Origin: an uncultured Collinsella sp.
GTDB lineage: Bacteria; Actinomycetota; Coriobacteriia; Coriobacteriales; Coriobacteriaceae
Direction: 5' to 3'
NCBI GenBank assembly: GCA_900758845.1
Contig: CAAESW010000045.1
Location: 1 to 64,000, forward strand
Length of the DNA stretch: 64,000 bases
How positions within the stretch are numbered: the first letter of the stretch is position 1; the number at the start of each line of letters is the position of its first letter. Shown here piece by piece: positions 50,544-58,269 of this stretch. The notes beneath the pieces are model-generated. The model did not search any database. It was not told the origin of the DNA and saw nothing but the letters and a program-made list of their open reading frames with translations. Both the position numbers and the translations under genes were made by a program.

Positions 50544-51272
50544 CTACTTGCAGAGCGAAAGGGCGGCCTCGTCGGCAACGACAACGCAGTTGGTGTGCAG
50601 TTGCAGGATCGAGGCAGGGCACTCGGGGGTAACCGGACCATAGCACATGTCATGCACGGCCTGTGCCTTGGCCTCGCCGTTGGCGACGACCAGGATCATG
50701 CGGGCATACATGATGGTCTGGGTGCCCATGGTGTAGGCCTGACGGGGCACGTCGTCGATGCTGTCGAACAGGCGGCTGTTGGCCTGAATAGTGCTCTCGG
50801 TAAGGTCGACGCAGTGCGTACCCTTGGAGAAGTGGTCATCGGGCTCGTTGAAGCCAATGTGACCGTTGTTACCGATGCCGAGCAGCTGCAGATCAGGGTA
50901 ACCGGCAGCAGCGACGATCTTGTCGTACTCAGAGCAGGCAGCGGCAGCGTCGGGATTGGAGCCATCGGGCACATGCGTGTTGTTCAGGTCGATGTTAATG
51001 TGATCGAAGAAGTTCTCACGCATAAAGTAGTGGTAGCTCTGGGGATCGTCGTGCGAAAGGCCACGATACTCGTCGAGGTTGTAGGTGCTGACCTCGGCAA
51101 AGTCGACGTCACCCTTCTCGTACCAAGCGGCGAGCTGCTTGTAGGCGCCAATCGGGGTGGAGCCGGTGGCAAGACCCAGCACGCAATCGGGCTTGAGGAT
51201 AACCTGGGCCGAGATGATATTGGCGGCCTTGCGGCTCATATCCTCGTAGTCTTTAGCTTTAATGATCTTCAT
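50544..51272 (-). CDS. nagB: Glucosamine-6-phosphate deaminase
   Basis: This 242-aa enzyme converts glucosamine-6-P to fructose-6-P and ammonia. It has GLATGSTPIGAYKQL, the catalytic YNLDEYRGL (Asp of the active site), and GIGNNGHIGFNEP with the catalytic His. The start at MKIIKAKDYED follows GAAAGGA. The upstream frame to 51437 is unconserved. nagA is not in the window. Together with IIA-Glc and glmM downstream on the same strand it marks an amino-sugar region, though gaps of 270 and 70 bases suggest separate promoters. Confidence 0.97.
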   Translation of the reverse strand: MKIIKAKDYEDMSRKAANIISAQVILKPDCVLGLATGSTPIGAYKQLAAWYEKGDVDFAEVSTYNLDEYRGLSHDDPQSYHYFMRENFFDHINIDLNNTHVPDGSNPDAAAACSEYDKIVAAAGYPDLQLLGIGNNGHIGFNEPDDHFSKGTHCVDLTESTIQANSRLFDSIDDVPRQAYTMGTQTIMYARMILVVANGEAKAQAVHDMCYGPVTPECPASILQLHTNCVVVADEAALSLCK

Positions 51273-51544
51273 TACGCGTCCTTTCTCGTACAAGAGAGGC
51301 AAGGCTCCCCTTACAAGCACTTGCCCGCGGCCCGCGTCGGCCGCAACCAACGTGTGCGGCCACCAGGGCGAGGTCGCGTAATGTATATGTCTCGTGTCTA
51401 CCCGCGTCGAGGCCCCTGCCCGTCCACGGTGACCCAAAGCTGTTTAGCTTCGGACAAATCCCATCTTGCCACTGAGGGCGTCCTCTTTCAAGGGCGCCCT
51501 CCGTAAACGTGTTTGAATTGTAGACTAATGGCCACGTGCACTTG

Positions 51545-52042
51545 CTAGCGCTCGCGAGCAACGATGAGCTGGTCCATCTCTTCGACATGCACGCCAACGG
51601 AGCCCTTGATGCTCGAGAACTCAACGGAGTTGCACACCAAGATGGGAACCGTCACATCGTAGCCCTCGGCAGCAATTGCCTCGCGATCGAACTCAATGAG
51701 CACATCGCCCTTATGGACGATGTCACCCACTTGCGCATGTACGGTAAAGTGCTTGCCCTCGAGCTGAACAGTGTCCAAACCAACGTGGATGAGCACGTCC
51801 AAGCCATCGACCGTGTTAAGCGCAACGGCGTGTCCCGTGGGAAAAATAGCCTCGACCTTGGCATCAGCCGGCGCGATCACGCGCGTTCCGGTGGGCTGAA
51901 TCGCCACGCCCTGGCCCAAAAGGCCGGTGGCAAACGTCTGATCGTTTACCTCGGAGAGCGGAATGACGTCACCCGAGATGGGAGCATCCAACGTAAGGAC
52001 TCGACCACGCATACCAAAAGACCTTAGGACTTTAGTGAACAT
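51545..52042 (-). CDS. crr: PTS glucose-type IIA protein
   Basis: This 165-aa stand-alone EIIA of the glucose family has the phosphorylated His in LIHVGLDTVQLEG and the second conserved His in GHAVAL. PISGDVIPLSEVND is the normal start of the domain. The start at 52042 is preceded by GAGGGGGAGC. As a soluble phosphocarrier it can serve membrane IICB proteins that lack IIA, including the alpha-glucoside permease at 22376-23983; that link is inference. Confidence 0.93.
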   Translation of the reverse strand: MFTKVLRSFGMRGRVLTLDAPISGDVIPLSEVNDQTFATGLLGQGVAIQPTGTRVIAPADAKVEAIFPTGHAVALNTVDGLDVLIHVGLDTVQLEGKHFTVHAQVGDIVHKGDVLIEFDREAIAAEGYDVTVPILVCNSVEFSSIKGSVGVHVEEMDQLIVARER

Positions 52043-52113
52043 GCTCCCCCTCGGACATACCGATCAACCAAAATAACCTTAACAGTTTACCACTTGGCAC
52101 CCGTTTTTGACCA

Positions 52114-53451
52114 TTAGGGAAGTTCGCGCTTGACAACCTCGACGATGTCGTCGACAACGCGCTGAGTCAGCTCGTGCGTCTCGGCCTCGGCCATCACGCG
52201 GACCAGCGGCTCGGTACCACTCGGGCGCACCAGAATGCGGCCGCGGCCGTCAAGCTCCTTCTCGGCAGCAGCAACGGCGTCCCAGATGGGCTGGCAATCG
52301 TCCAGACCGGCCTTGTTGTCGGAATGCACGTTGACGAGCACCTGCGGGTACTTCTTCATGATGCCGGCAAGATCGGTGAGGGTACGACCGGTGCGCTTGA
52401 GCACGGCCAGCAGCTGCAGAGCCGTCACCAGGCCGTCACCGGTGGTGTTGTGCTCCAGGAAGATGATGTGGCCGGACTGCTCACCGCCGATGACGGCGCC
52501 GTCCGCGAGCATGCGCTCCAGAACGTAGCGGTCGCCCACGGCGGTCTGAACCATCTCGAAGCCCTGCTCCTTCATAGCGATGGAGAAGCCCAGGTTGCAC
52601 ATGACGGTCGAGACGATCTCGGAGTTGGCGAGCTTGCCGCGAGCGGCGAGGTCAGAACCGCAGATAGCCAGGATGTAGTCACCATCGATCTCATTGCCCT
52701 CGCTGTCCACGAACAGTACGCGGTCGGCGTCGCCGTCGTGGGCCAGGCCGATGTCAGCATGGGTGCGCAGCACGAGCTCGCGCAGAGGCTCGAGGTGCGT
52801 AGAGCCGCATTCAACGTTAATGTCAGTGCCGCAGTAATCGGTGTTGATAGCATGCACCGTGGCGCCCAGGCGCTGCAGCGCGGCGGGCGTGGTCTGGCAA
52901 GAAGCACCGTGACCGCAGTCGACGGCAACGACCAGGCCGTCGAGCCTCAGGCCATCAAGCGTATCGATGGCGTGATCGACGTATGCCTTGCGAGCGTCCT
53001 TCATCTTGATAATGTGGCCCACGCCGGCACCGGTCGGCAGCGTGTCGGCAGCCATGGCTTCCTCGGACATGACCCAGGCGCTGATCTCTTCCTCGACAGC
53101 ATCGGGAAGCTTCATTCCTTTGCGGCTAAAGAACTTGATGCCGTTGAACTCCGGCGGATTGTGCGAAGCGGAGATGACGATGCCGCCGTCGAGCTCGTTT
53201 TGAACAGTGAGCAGCGCCACGGCAGGCGTGGGGATGACGCCGCAGCAGTGCGGACGGCCGCCCTCGGCCATGATGCCGGCGGTCAGAGCGCTCTCGAGCA
53301 TGGTGCCCGAAAGACGCGTGTCGCGGCCGATGCAGATATCCGGACCAAGAAACTTGGTCGCCGCGCGACCCAGACGAAACGCGAGGTCGCACGAAAGATC
53401 GGCGTTGGCGACGCCACGGACGCCGTCGGTACCGAAGATGTTCTGGGGCAT
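52114..53451 (-). CDS. glmM: Phosphoglucosamine mutase
   Basis: This 445-aa enzyme interconverts glucosamine-6-P and glucosamine-1-P for peptidoglycan precursor synthesis. It has the phosphoserine loop ISASHNPPEFNG, the metal-binding DGDADRVLFVD and the sugar-binding GGEQSGHII. The start MPQNIFGTDGVRG is typical. It lies between rpsI (with a terminator in between) and crr. The position next to nagB joins salvage and synthesis of amino sugars. Confidence 0.97.
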   Translation of the reverse strand: MPQNIFGTDGVRGVANADLSCDLAFRLGRAATKFLGPDICIGRDTRLSGTMLESALTAGIMAEGGRPHCCGVIPTPAVALLTVQNELDGGIVISASHNPPEFNGIKFFSRKGMKLPDAVEEEISAWVMSEEAMAADTLPTGAGVGHIIKMKDARKAYVDHAIDTLDGLRLDGLVVAVDCGHGASCQTTPAALQRLGATVHAINTDYCGTDINVECGSTHLEPLRELVLRTHADIGLAHDGDADRVLFVDSEGNEIDGDYILAICGSDLAARGKLANSEIVSTVMCNLGFSIAMKEQGFEMVQTAVGDRYVLERMLADGAVIGGEQSGHIIFLEHNTTGDGLVTALQLLAVLKRTGRTLTDLAGIMKKYPQVLVNVHSDNKAGLDDCQPIWDAVAAAEKELDGRGRILVRPSGTEPLVRVMAEAETHELTQRVVDDIVEVVKRELP

Positions 53452-53500
53452 AGGATCGCTCCTTCCCTAGCAGGCGATATGCAACCGCCCACCCTAGTCG

Positions 53501-53544
53501 AAAAAGAAAAGCGGGACCCGCCGAGGAATCGGCAGGCCCCGCTT
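53501..53544 (-). terminator. Terminator of the rplM-rpsI operon
   Basis: Long stem with outer arms AAGCGGG / CCCGCTT and an inner CTGCCG / CGGCGG part, followed on the minus strand by TTCTTTTT. Confidence 0.9.
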
Positions 53545-53574
53545 GTACATTGTATCTCGAAAGGAGATAAAACC

Positions 53575-53970
<396 letters not shown>

Positions 53971-53972
53971 CT

Positions 53973-54416
53973 TTAAGCCTCCAGCTCAATCTTCGTGGGG
54001 TTCTGGGCAGCATGCGGATGCTCGGTGCCAGCGTAGACCTTAAGCTTGGTCATCTGGGCACGGCCGAGGGTGGTCTTGGGCAGCATACCGCGAACGGCGC
54101 GCTCGATGACCTTCTCCGGGTGCTTCTCCATAGCCTGGCGGAAGCTCTCAGCCTTGAGGCCGCCGTTGTAGCCGCTGTGGCGATAATAGGTCTTCGTGTC
54201 GGCCTTGTTACCGGTAAGCTGGACCTTATCGGCGTTGATGACGACAACGAAGTCGCCGCAGTCGCTGTTGGGCGTGAACTGGGGCTTGTTCTTACCGCGC
54301 AGGATCATTGCGATCTGGGTGGCAAGACGGCCCAGGACAGCACCATCGGCGTCGACGAGAACCCAGTTGCGCTGGACCTCGCCCTGCTTGGCGTAGTGAG
54401 TCGATTTCGAAATCAC
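53973..54416 (-). CDS. rplM: 50S ribosomal protein L13
   Basis: This 147-aa protein has the hallmarks WVLVDADGAVLGRLATQIA and RAVRGMLPKTTLGR. It is the first gene of the rplM-rpsI operon. Upstream (54417-54609) lies the promoter region toward the patatin gene end. Confidence 0.98.
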   Translation of the reverse strand: MISKSTHYAKQGEVQRNWVLVDADGAVLGRLATQIAMILRGKNKPQFTPNSDCGDFVVVINADKVQLTGNKADTKTYYRHSGYNGGLKAESFRQAMEKHPEKVIERAVRGMLPKTTLGRAQMTKLKVYAGTEHPHAAQNPTKIELEA

Positions 54417-54609
54417 TTAGACTCCTCCATGTACAGTACGTGTTGTTACAGAGATTCACGGGGCTCTGCAAGTAACCTGTCCATATTACCCCACTCGCCG
54501 TACGAGTCAACAGGTATTTTGGCTCCGACCAGAGTTTCTGCACATGTCATCCACGAGCCGTGATTTTCCAGCTCTTTAGCTGTTGTCATTTTTTGAGGGT
54601 TCGCCGTCG

Positions 54610-55488
54610 CTAGCGTTCAACGAACTCTTGGATTTCCGCGAGCAGGCGCTTTGCCTCCTGGCGGCCTTGGATATACAGGTCCAAAAGCTTTGCCGAATCG
54701 TGCTCGACATGACCGACCTCGACCGGCTTTTGCGGAGCGACGACCAACGCACGGCCCTCGCGCTCATACTTCCACAGGTGCATGCGTTGTATGTTGTAGC
54801 GGTCGTGGCGCGTCTCGATTCCCTCAAGCAGATAGGGGTAGTCGGCATAGCGGGCGCGCGCGGCAGGCATAAACTCGTAGGGCTTTTTCTCGTACGAGCG
54901 GTCCTGCGTGACGATGACGACTGCACGGTCGAAGCCCGCCTCCTCGAGCACATGCTCGATGGGGACCGAATCGGCCACGCCGCCGTCGACATATTTGTGC
55001 CCGTCAATCTCGACCGGCGGCGTCACCAGCGGCAACGAGGTCGAGGCGCGCACGGCGTCGAGGTCGAGCACGGCGCTTTTGACCGGCAGGTACGTGGCGG
55101 TTCCAAAGAGCATGTCCGTCGCGACGGCGTACATCTCGATGGGGCTCGCGTCGAACGTCTCGTTGTCAAAGGGATCCAGGCGGTCCTGGACATCGTTGAA
55201 AATAAAGTCGTAACCCACAATAGAGCCCGTGGACGCAAACGATGCGGCGCCCATAAAGCGGCTGTCGTTGCAGAAAGCCAGGTTGATGCGGTTGGCACGG
55301 CCGATCTGGTGCGACTTGTAGTTCACGCCGTTGAGAGCGCCGGCCGATACACCGTAGACAGCCGGAATCTCAACGCCAGCCTCCATGAGAACGTCGAGCA
55401 CGCCCGCGGTAAACTGCCCGCGAAAACTACCGCCCTCCAAAACGAGCGCGACCTTGCCAGCGTTCTTTGCCTTATCTTCTGCAGTCAT
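54610..55488 (-). CDS. Patatin-like phospholipase
   Basis: This 292-aa protein has the oxyanion motif GGSFRGQF, the nucleophile elbow GVSAG (about aa 46-50) and the dyad Asp in DGGVAD (about aa 167-172), together the patatin Ser-Asp dyad. There is no signal peptide or membrane segment, so it is cytoplasmic or peripheral. It probably hydrolyses lipid acyl esters; bacterial relatives of the YjjU/RssA type are mostly uncharacterised. The start follows GGAGGTC. Confidence 0.92.
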   Translation of the reverse strand: MTAEDKAKNAGKVALVLEGGSFRGQFTAGVLDVLMEAGVEIPAVYGVSAGALNGVNYKSHQIGRANRINLAFCNDSRFMGAASFASTGSIVGYDFIFNDVQDRLDPFDNETFDASPIEMYAVATDMLFGTATYLPVKSAVLDLDAVRASTSLPLVTPPVEIDGHKYVDGGVADSVPIEHVLEEAGFDRAVVIVTQDRSYEKKPYEFMPAARARYADYPYLLEGIETRHDRYNIQRMHLWKYEREGRALVVAPQKPVEVGHVEHDSAKLLDLYIQGRQEAKRLLAEIQEFVER

Positions 55489-55582
55489 ATTGACCTCCTG
55501 CGATTGCGTTTTGGCTTTCTTCTACCCAGTTTTGGGATGGAGGGCGCACAGGTTTTTTGAGGCGGCAGGTGAAGCGGAAAGT

Positions 55583-55850
55583 GTGTCCCAGTTTGAGGCG
55601 GGATTCTGGGATGCGCTTTCCGCTTGGACCGCCGCTGGGAAAGCGCGTCCCATCCTGAGCGCGTATTCCGGGATGAACTATCCGCTAGCCATTCATTTGG
55701 AAATTGCATCCCATTCCGAATGAGGATTCCGGGATGCGGTTTCCGCTTGATGTGTCATCCGGAAACTACGTCCCAGTCTGAGCGCGGATTCCGGGACGCG
55801 CTTTCCGCCTGGGCTGCCATCGGGAAAGCGTGTCCCGGTCTGCGTTGCCA
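55583..55850. repeat. Four-plus tandem 62-bp repeats, each internally palindromic
   Basis: Units start at 55583, 55645, 55706 and 55768 (61-62 bp each), with a partial fifth at 55830. Each begins GYGTCCC, has ATTCCGGGAYG in the middle, then CTTTCCGC, and ends GGGAAAGC. Within and across unit borders GGGAYGCGCTTTCC pairs with GGAAAGCGYGTCCC, so the array can fold into a series of hairpins. It is noncoding, between the patatin gene and the tmRNA. Confidence 0.85.
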
Positions 55851-55852
55851 AG

Positions 55853-56114
55853 GCGTTTTCTTTACGCCCGCGCCCTGCACAGAGTTCGATTCTCCGCGGT
55901 GCGGGAGGGGATCCGTTAATGCAGCGCATGGCCGGCTGAGATTCGATAAACATCGTATCCGTTTTGAGTCGGAAGTTTGCGCGGAGAATCCGCGTATTTG
56001 CGAAGCAAATACGCACCGGCTTCGGCCGCCTGTCGGCGTCCTCGCCCGCGGGCTAAAAACGCTCACGCGTTTTCTTTACGCCCGCGCCCTGCATAGAGTT
56101 CGATTCTCCGCGGT
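55853..56114. repeat. 48-bp direct repeat containing inverted copies of the tmRNA T arm
   Basis: 55853-55900 and 56067-56114 match at 47 of 48 bases (GCGTTTTCTTTACGCCCGCG, then CCTGCA-AGAGTTCGATTC and the end). Each contains GAGTTCGATTCTCCGCG, a 17-base exact reverse-strand copy of tmRNA positions 56179-56195. The ~165 bases between contain a hairpin around GCGTATTTGC/GCAAATACGC. Confidence 0.85.
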
Positions 56115-56125
56115 ATCTATAAGTA

Positions 56126-56161
56126 ATAAAAAAGCAGGTAGGTACGTTTACCTACCTGCTT
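56126..56161 (-). terminator. Terminator of the tmRNA gene
   Basis: Stem AAGCAGGTAGGTA / TACCTACCTGCTT with a four-base loop, then TTTTATT on the minus strand, starting 9 bases past the tmRNA 3' end. Confidence 0.92.
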
Positions 56162-56169
56162 GCAACTAT

Positions 56170-56533
56170 TGGTGGAGGCGCGGAGAATCGAACTCCGGTC
56201 CACGAAAGCCCCCTGATTGGCATCTCCAAGCTCAGTCGCTGGTTTAGTCTCGGACGCTTTGCGCGCAGCGACACGCTCGCGGTGTCCTAACCGGTTCGGT
56301 CTTAGCCCGCGCCATACCGATTACGTGCGCAGGAGCATTCCCCTAAAATGACGTCGCGCCGGTGTCGGGGAAATCACCGGGTTGACGCGCCGCTATAAAC
56401 TAAGCAGCGAGAGCCATAGGCTCAAAAGAAGAGTTGTTGTCAATTCAATTTGACGGTACCCCTGTTTAACGAGGCGAGGAGACCTCGGCTTGCTTCCTCT
56501 CTCAGAGCTATCGTGTCGAAACCAGTCGCCCCC
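56170..56533 (-). ncRNA. ssrA: Transfer-messenger RNA
   Basis: The 5' end GGGGGCGACTGGTTTCGACA and the 3' end with T arm GGAGTTCGATTCTCC, CGCCTCC acceptor strand and encoded ACCA pair as in tmRNA. The tag frame ends DNNSSFEPMALAA then TAG, a normal proteolysis tag tail ending LAA. The resume codon is not certain from the sequence; an in-frame TGA lies two codons before the DNN block. The length is 364 bases. Confidence 0.96.
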
Positions 56534-56772
56534 GAATGTCAGGAAAGTCTGGATGGTGTCGGGTCTGCAAACACCCGATAACCGTCGACTTTTCAAAGAA
56601 CATGCGGGGCGAGCCCCGCTTGTGGAGTGTTATCTTACCACGTTCTGAAAGCGGACAGCTGTTCTATGCACGAGCTGTGAAGACCCCAATGTGCGCCGCA
56701 CTTCGCACTTTTGTTACCGATCGCGTCACGTATATTTTCGCCAAGCAAAATTGACCCGTCGAAAGGACCGTT

Positions 56773-57207
56773 ATGGATACCAAGCAGCAACTCGTCAATG
56801 CCCTCGCAGGTCTGGGTTCAACCATTACCGAAGCCATGGATGTCATCGAAGGCTTTGTACCGTGCGGACATCCCGCCCTCACGGTATCGAACGCACTCGT
56901 CGCGCTGGACGCTGACGATAATGCAGCTCTCGCCCAGCAGCTTGAGACCGTCGAGGGCTTTATCGACCACGTGAGTGAGAACCGCGGCGTGACCGCCTAC
57001 CACGGCATCGAGGTCGAGCTCGCGGGTCCCAAGGCCGATCTGCTCGCAGCAATCCGCGAGATAGGCGCCCTTATGCAGACCGCAGGCGTCAAGAACACCC
57101 AGGTCAACGAGTGGGTCTACCGCAGCCTGGCAGCGCTAAACGATTCCGACGAAAAGGCAGCCGAGCAGCTCGCAGAAAGTCCCACCATTAAGGCCGAGCT
57201 TTTGTAA
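56773..57207 (+). CDS. Unknown 144-aa helical protein
   Basis: I do not recognise this protein. It is all-helical and acidic, with many alanines (LAGLGSTITEAMDVIEGFV, LLAAIREIGALMQTAGVKN). It has one cysteine, no membrane segment, and AAAGGA before its ATG. It reads away from the tmRNA and ends before the convergent PIN gene. A hairpin with GCGGGCC/GGCCCGC arms (about 57217-57255) follows but lacks a T run. Confidence 0.7.
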   Translation: MDTKQQLVNALAGLGSTITEAMDVIEGFVPCGHPALTVSNALVALDADDNAALAQQLETVEGFIDHVSENRGVTAYHGIEVELAGPKADLLAAIREIGALMQTAGVKNTQVNEWVYRSLAALNDSDEKAAEQLAESPTIKAELL

Positions 57208-57265
57208 ATAGCAGAAGCGGGCCCCTTGGCGCATCGTCGTCCAAGAGGCCCGCAAACTGTTCGCG

Positions 57266-57781
57266 TCAACCGATAGCCGCGCCGCCGCGTTCGGCCAAAG
57301 CAAGAATCGGCATCATTTGACGAGGTGTCTTTGCTGCAAGATTGGCATGTTCGAGCAGTTTGCGATCGTTAGTCACCAAGTAATCAACCTGGGCGCGCTT
57401 GCACGCGGCGAGTACCAAGTTGTCCTCGTAATCGCGATGGAGCGTCAGATATTTGTCGGCCAGCCAAAGGTCCGACGCATCTGCACCCACGGCCGTGGCG
57501 TTTTCGGTCATGTTCCGAACAAACGCCAACGCCGCATCGCCAATTGCACGGGCAGATGCCTCGTCGAGTGCTCCCCCGCTGGTAAGAACGCTACGCTTCA
57601 GCTCGTGTTGGACAACGTACAGCACGTCCTTAGCGATATGCACCGGGAAGAATAGCAACGCCCCAGTCTCCGTCGCCTGCCCAATAAACGCACGCGCGGC
57701 AAGCGACTCGGCATGGTCGACGCAAAAGGAATCAACCCATACGTTGGCATCCACCATGATCTTGAGAGGTGTCCCACTCAC
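57266..57781 (-). CDS. PIN-domain toxin (VapC-like)
   Basis: This 171-aa PIN-fold ribonuclease has the first acidic residue in MVDANVWVDSF, the middle acidic region in DLWLADKYLTLHRDYEDNLVLA and the last in YLVTNDRKLL. These are the three to four acidic residues that bind metal in VapC/PIN toxins. It begins at a GTG that overlaps the preceding stop by four bases (GTGA), so translation is coupled to the antitoxin. It is longer than typical VapC (~130 aa). Confidence 0.88.
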   Translation of the reverse strand: MSGTPLKIMVDANVWVDSFCVDHAESLAARAFIGQATETGALLFFPVHIAKDVLYVVQHELKRSVLTSGGALDEASARAIGDAALAFVRNMTENATAVGADASDLWLADKYLTLHRDYEDNLVLAACKRAQVDYLVTNDRKLLEHANLAAKTPRQMMPILALAERGGAAIG

Positions 57782-58131
57782 TGAATCATCCCCTTTTGGC
57801 GATAATGCTCATCCATGGCTTCGGAATAGATTGTGTCCCAATCGTGATCGTCGGATATAGACGATGTATCGATACCCAGGTCCGCGTAAAGCTGATCCGC
57901 CGCCGCCCATGATGCGACAAACGGCGAGGTGGCACCAGCACTAGGCAGTTGGTCGTCAACGGCAGCAAGCACTTCCTCGCACTGCCCACCACCCTGTGCG
58001 ACCTTGGCCACAACCTTTCTGATGAGCTCGGGCAGCGAGGCGCCCGAAAGCCGCAACGCTTCCTCCGCATGGTCCTTGATCTGACGATCAACGCGAACGT
58101 TCACCTGCGCCATGCCGCTAACAGCACCCAT
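57778..58131 (-). CDS. RelB/DinJ-like ribbon-helix-helix antitoxin
   Basis: This 117-aa protein has the N-terminal ribbon AQVNVRVDRQIKDHAEEAL followed by a second helix (SLPELIRKVVAKVA), typical of RelB/DinJ antitoxins. The acidic C-terminal half would bind the toxin. ATG 58131 is chosen for AGGTGAGG six bases upstream; it also keeps the operator (58162-58191) outside the gene. It overlaps the PIN gene by four bases. RelB-type antitoxins usually pair with RelE/YafQ-fold toxins; here the partner is a PIN protein. Confidence 0.85.
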   Translation of the reverse strand: MGAVSGMAQVNVRVDRQIKDHAEEALRLSGASLPELIRKVVAKVAQGGGQCEEVLAAVDDQLPSAGATSPFVASWAAADQLYADLGIDTSSISDDHDWDTIYSEAMDEHYRQKGMIQ

Positions 58132-58161
58132 CTCAACCTCACCTTCAAATTCTGCTATCTT

Positions 58162-58191
58162 TGCTAGCATCACTATATATTGCTGCTAGCA
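58162..58191. promoter_or_regulatory. Twin TGCTAGCA operator of the PIN/antitoxin pair
   Basis: The self-complementary octamer TGCTAGCA occurs at 58162-58169 and 58184-58191, 22 bp apart (two helical turns), with AT-rich CACTATATAT between. The arrangement fits cooperative binding by an RHH antitoxin over its own promoter. Confidence 0.75.
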
Positions 58192-58203
58192 CATGATCAA
58201 ACG

Positions 58204-58250
58204 CAAAAGGCCTGCATTCCGGCGGCTGCAACACCGTCCGGATGCAGGCC
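58204..58250 (-). terminator. Terminator downstream of the P-type ATPase
   Basis: Stem GGCCTGCATCCGG / CCGGAATGCAGGCC (one mismatch) with TTTTGCGTTT after it on the minus strand. Confidence 0.85.
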
Positions 58251-58269
58251 ATAAACTCAAGCAAAAACG

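Noticed and set aside
55583..55850. CRISPR array
   Set aside because: The repeats are tandem 62-bp units without spacers, the units are diverged, and no cas genes are present anywhere in the window.
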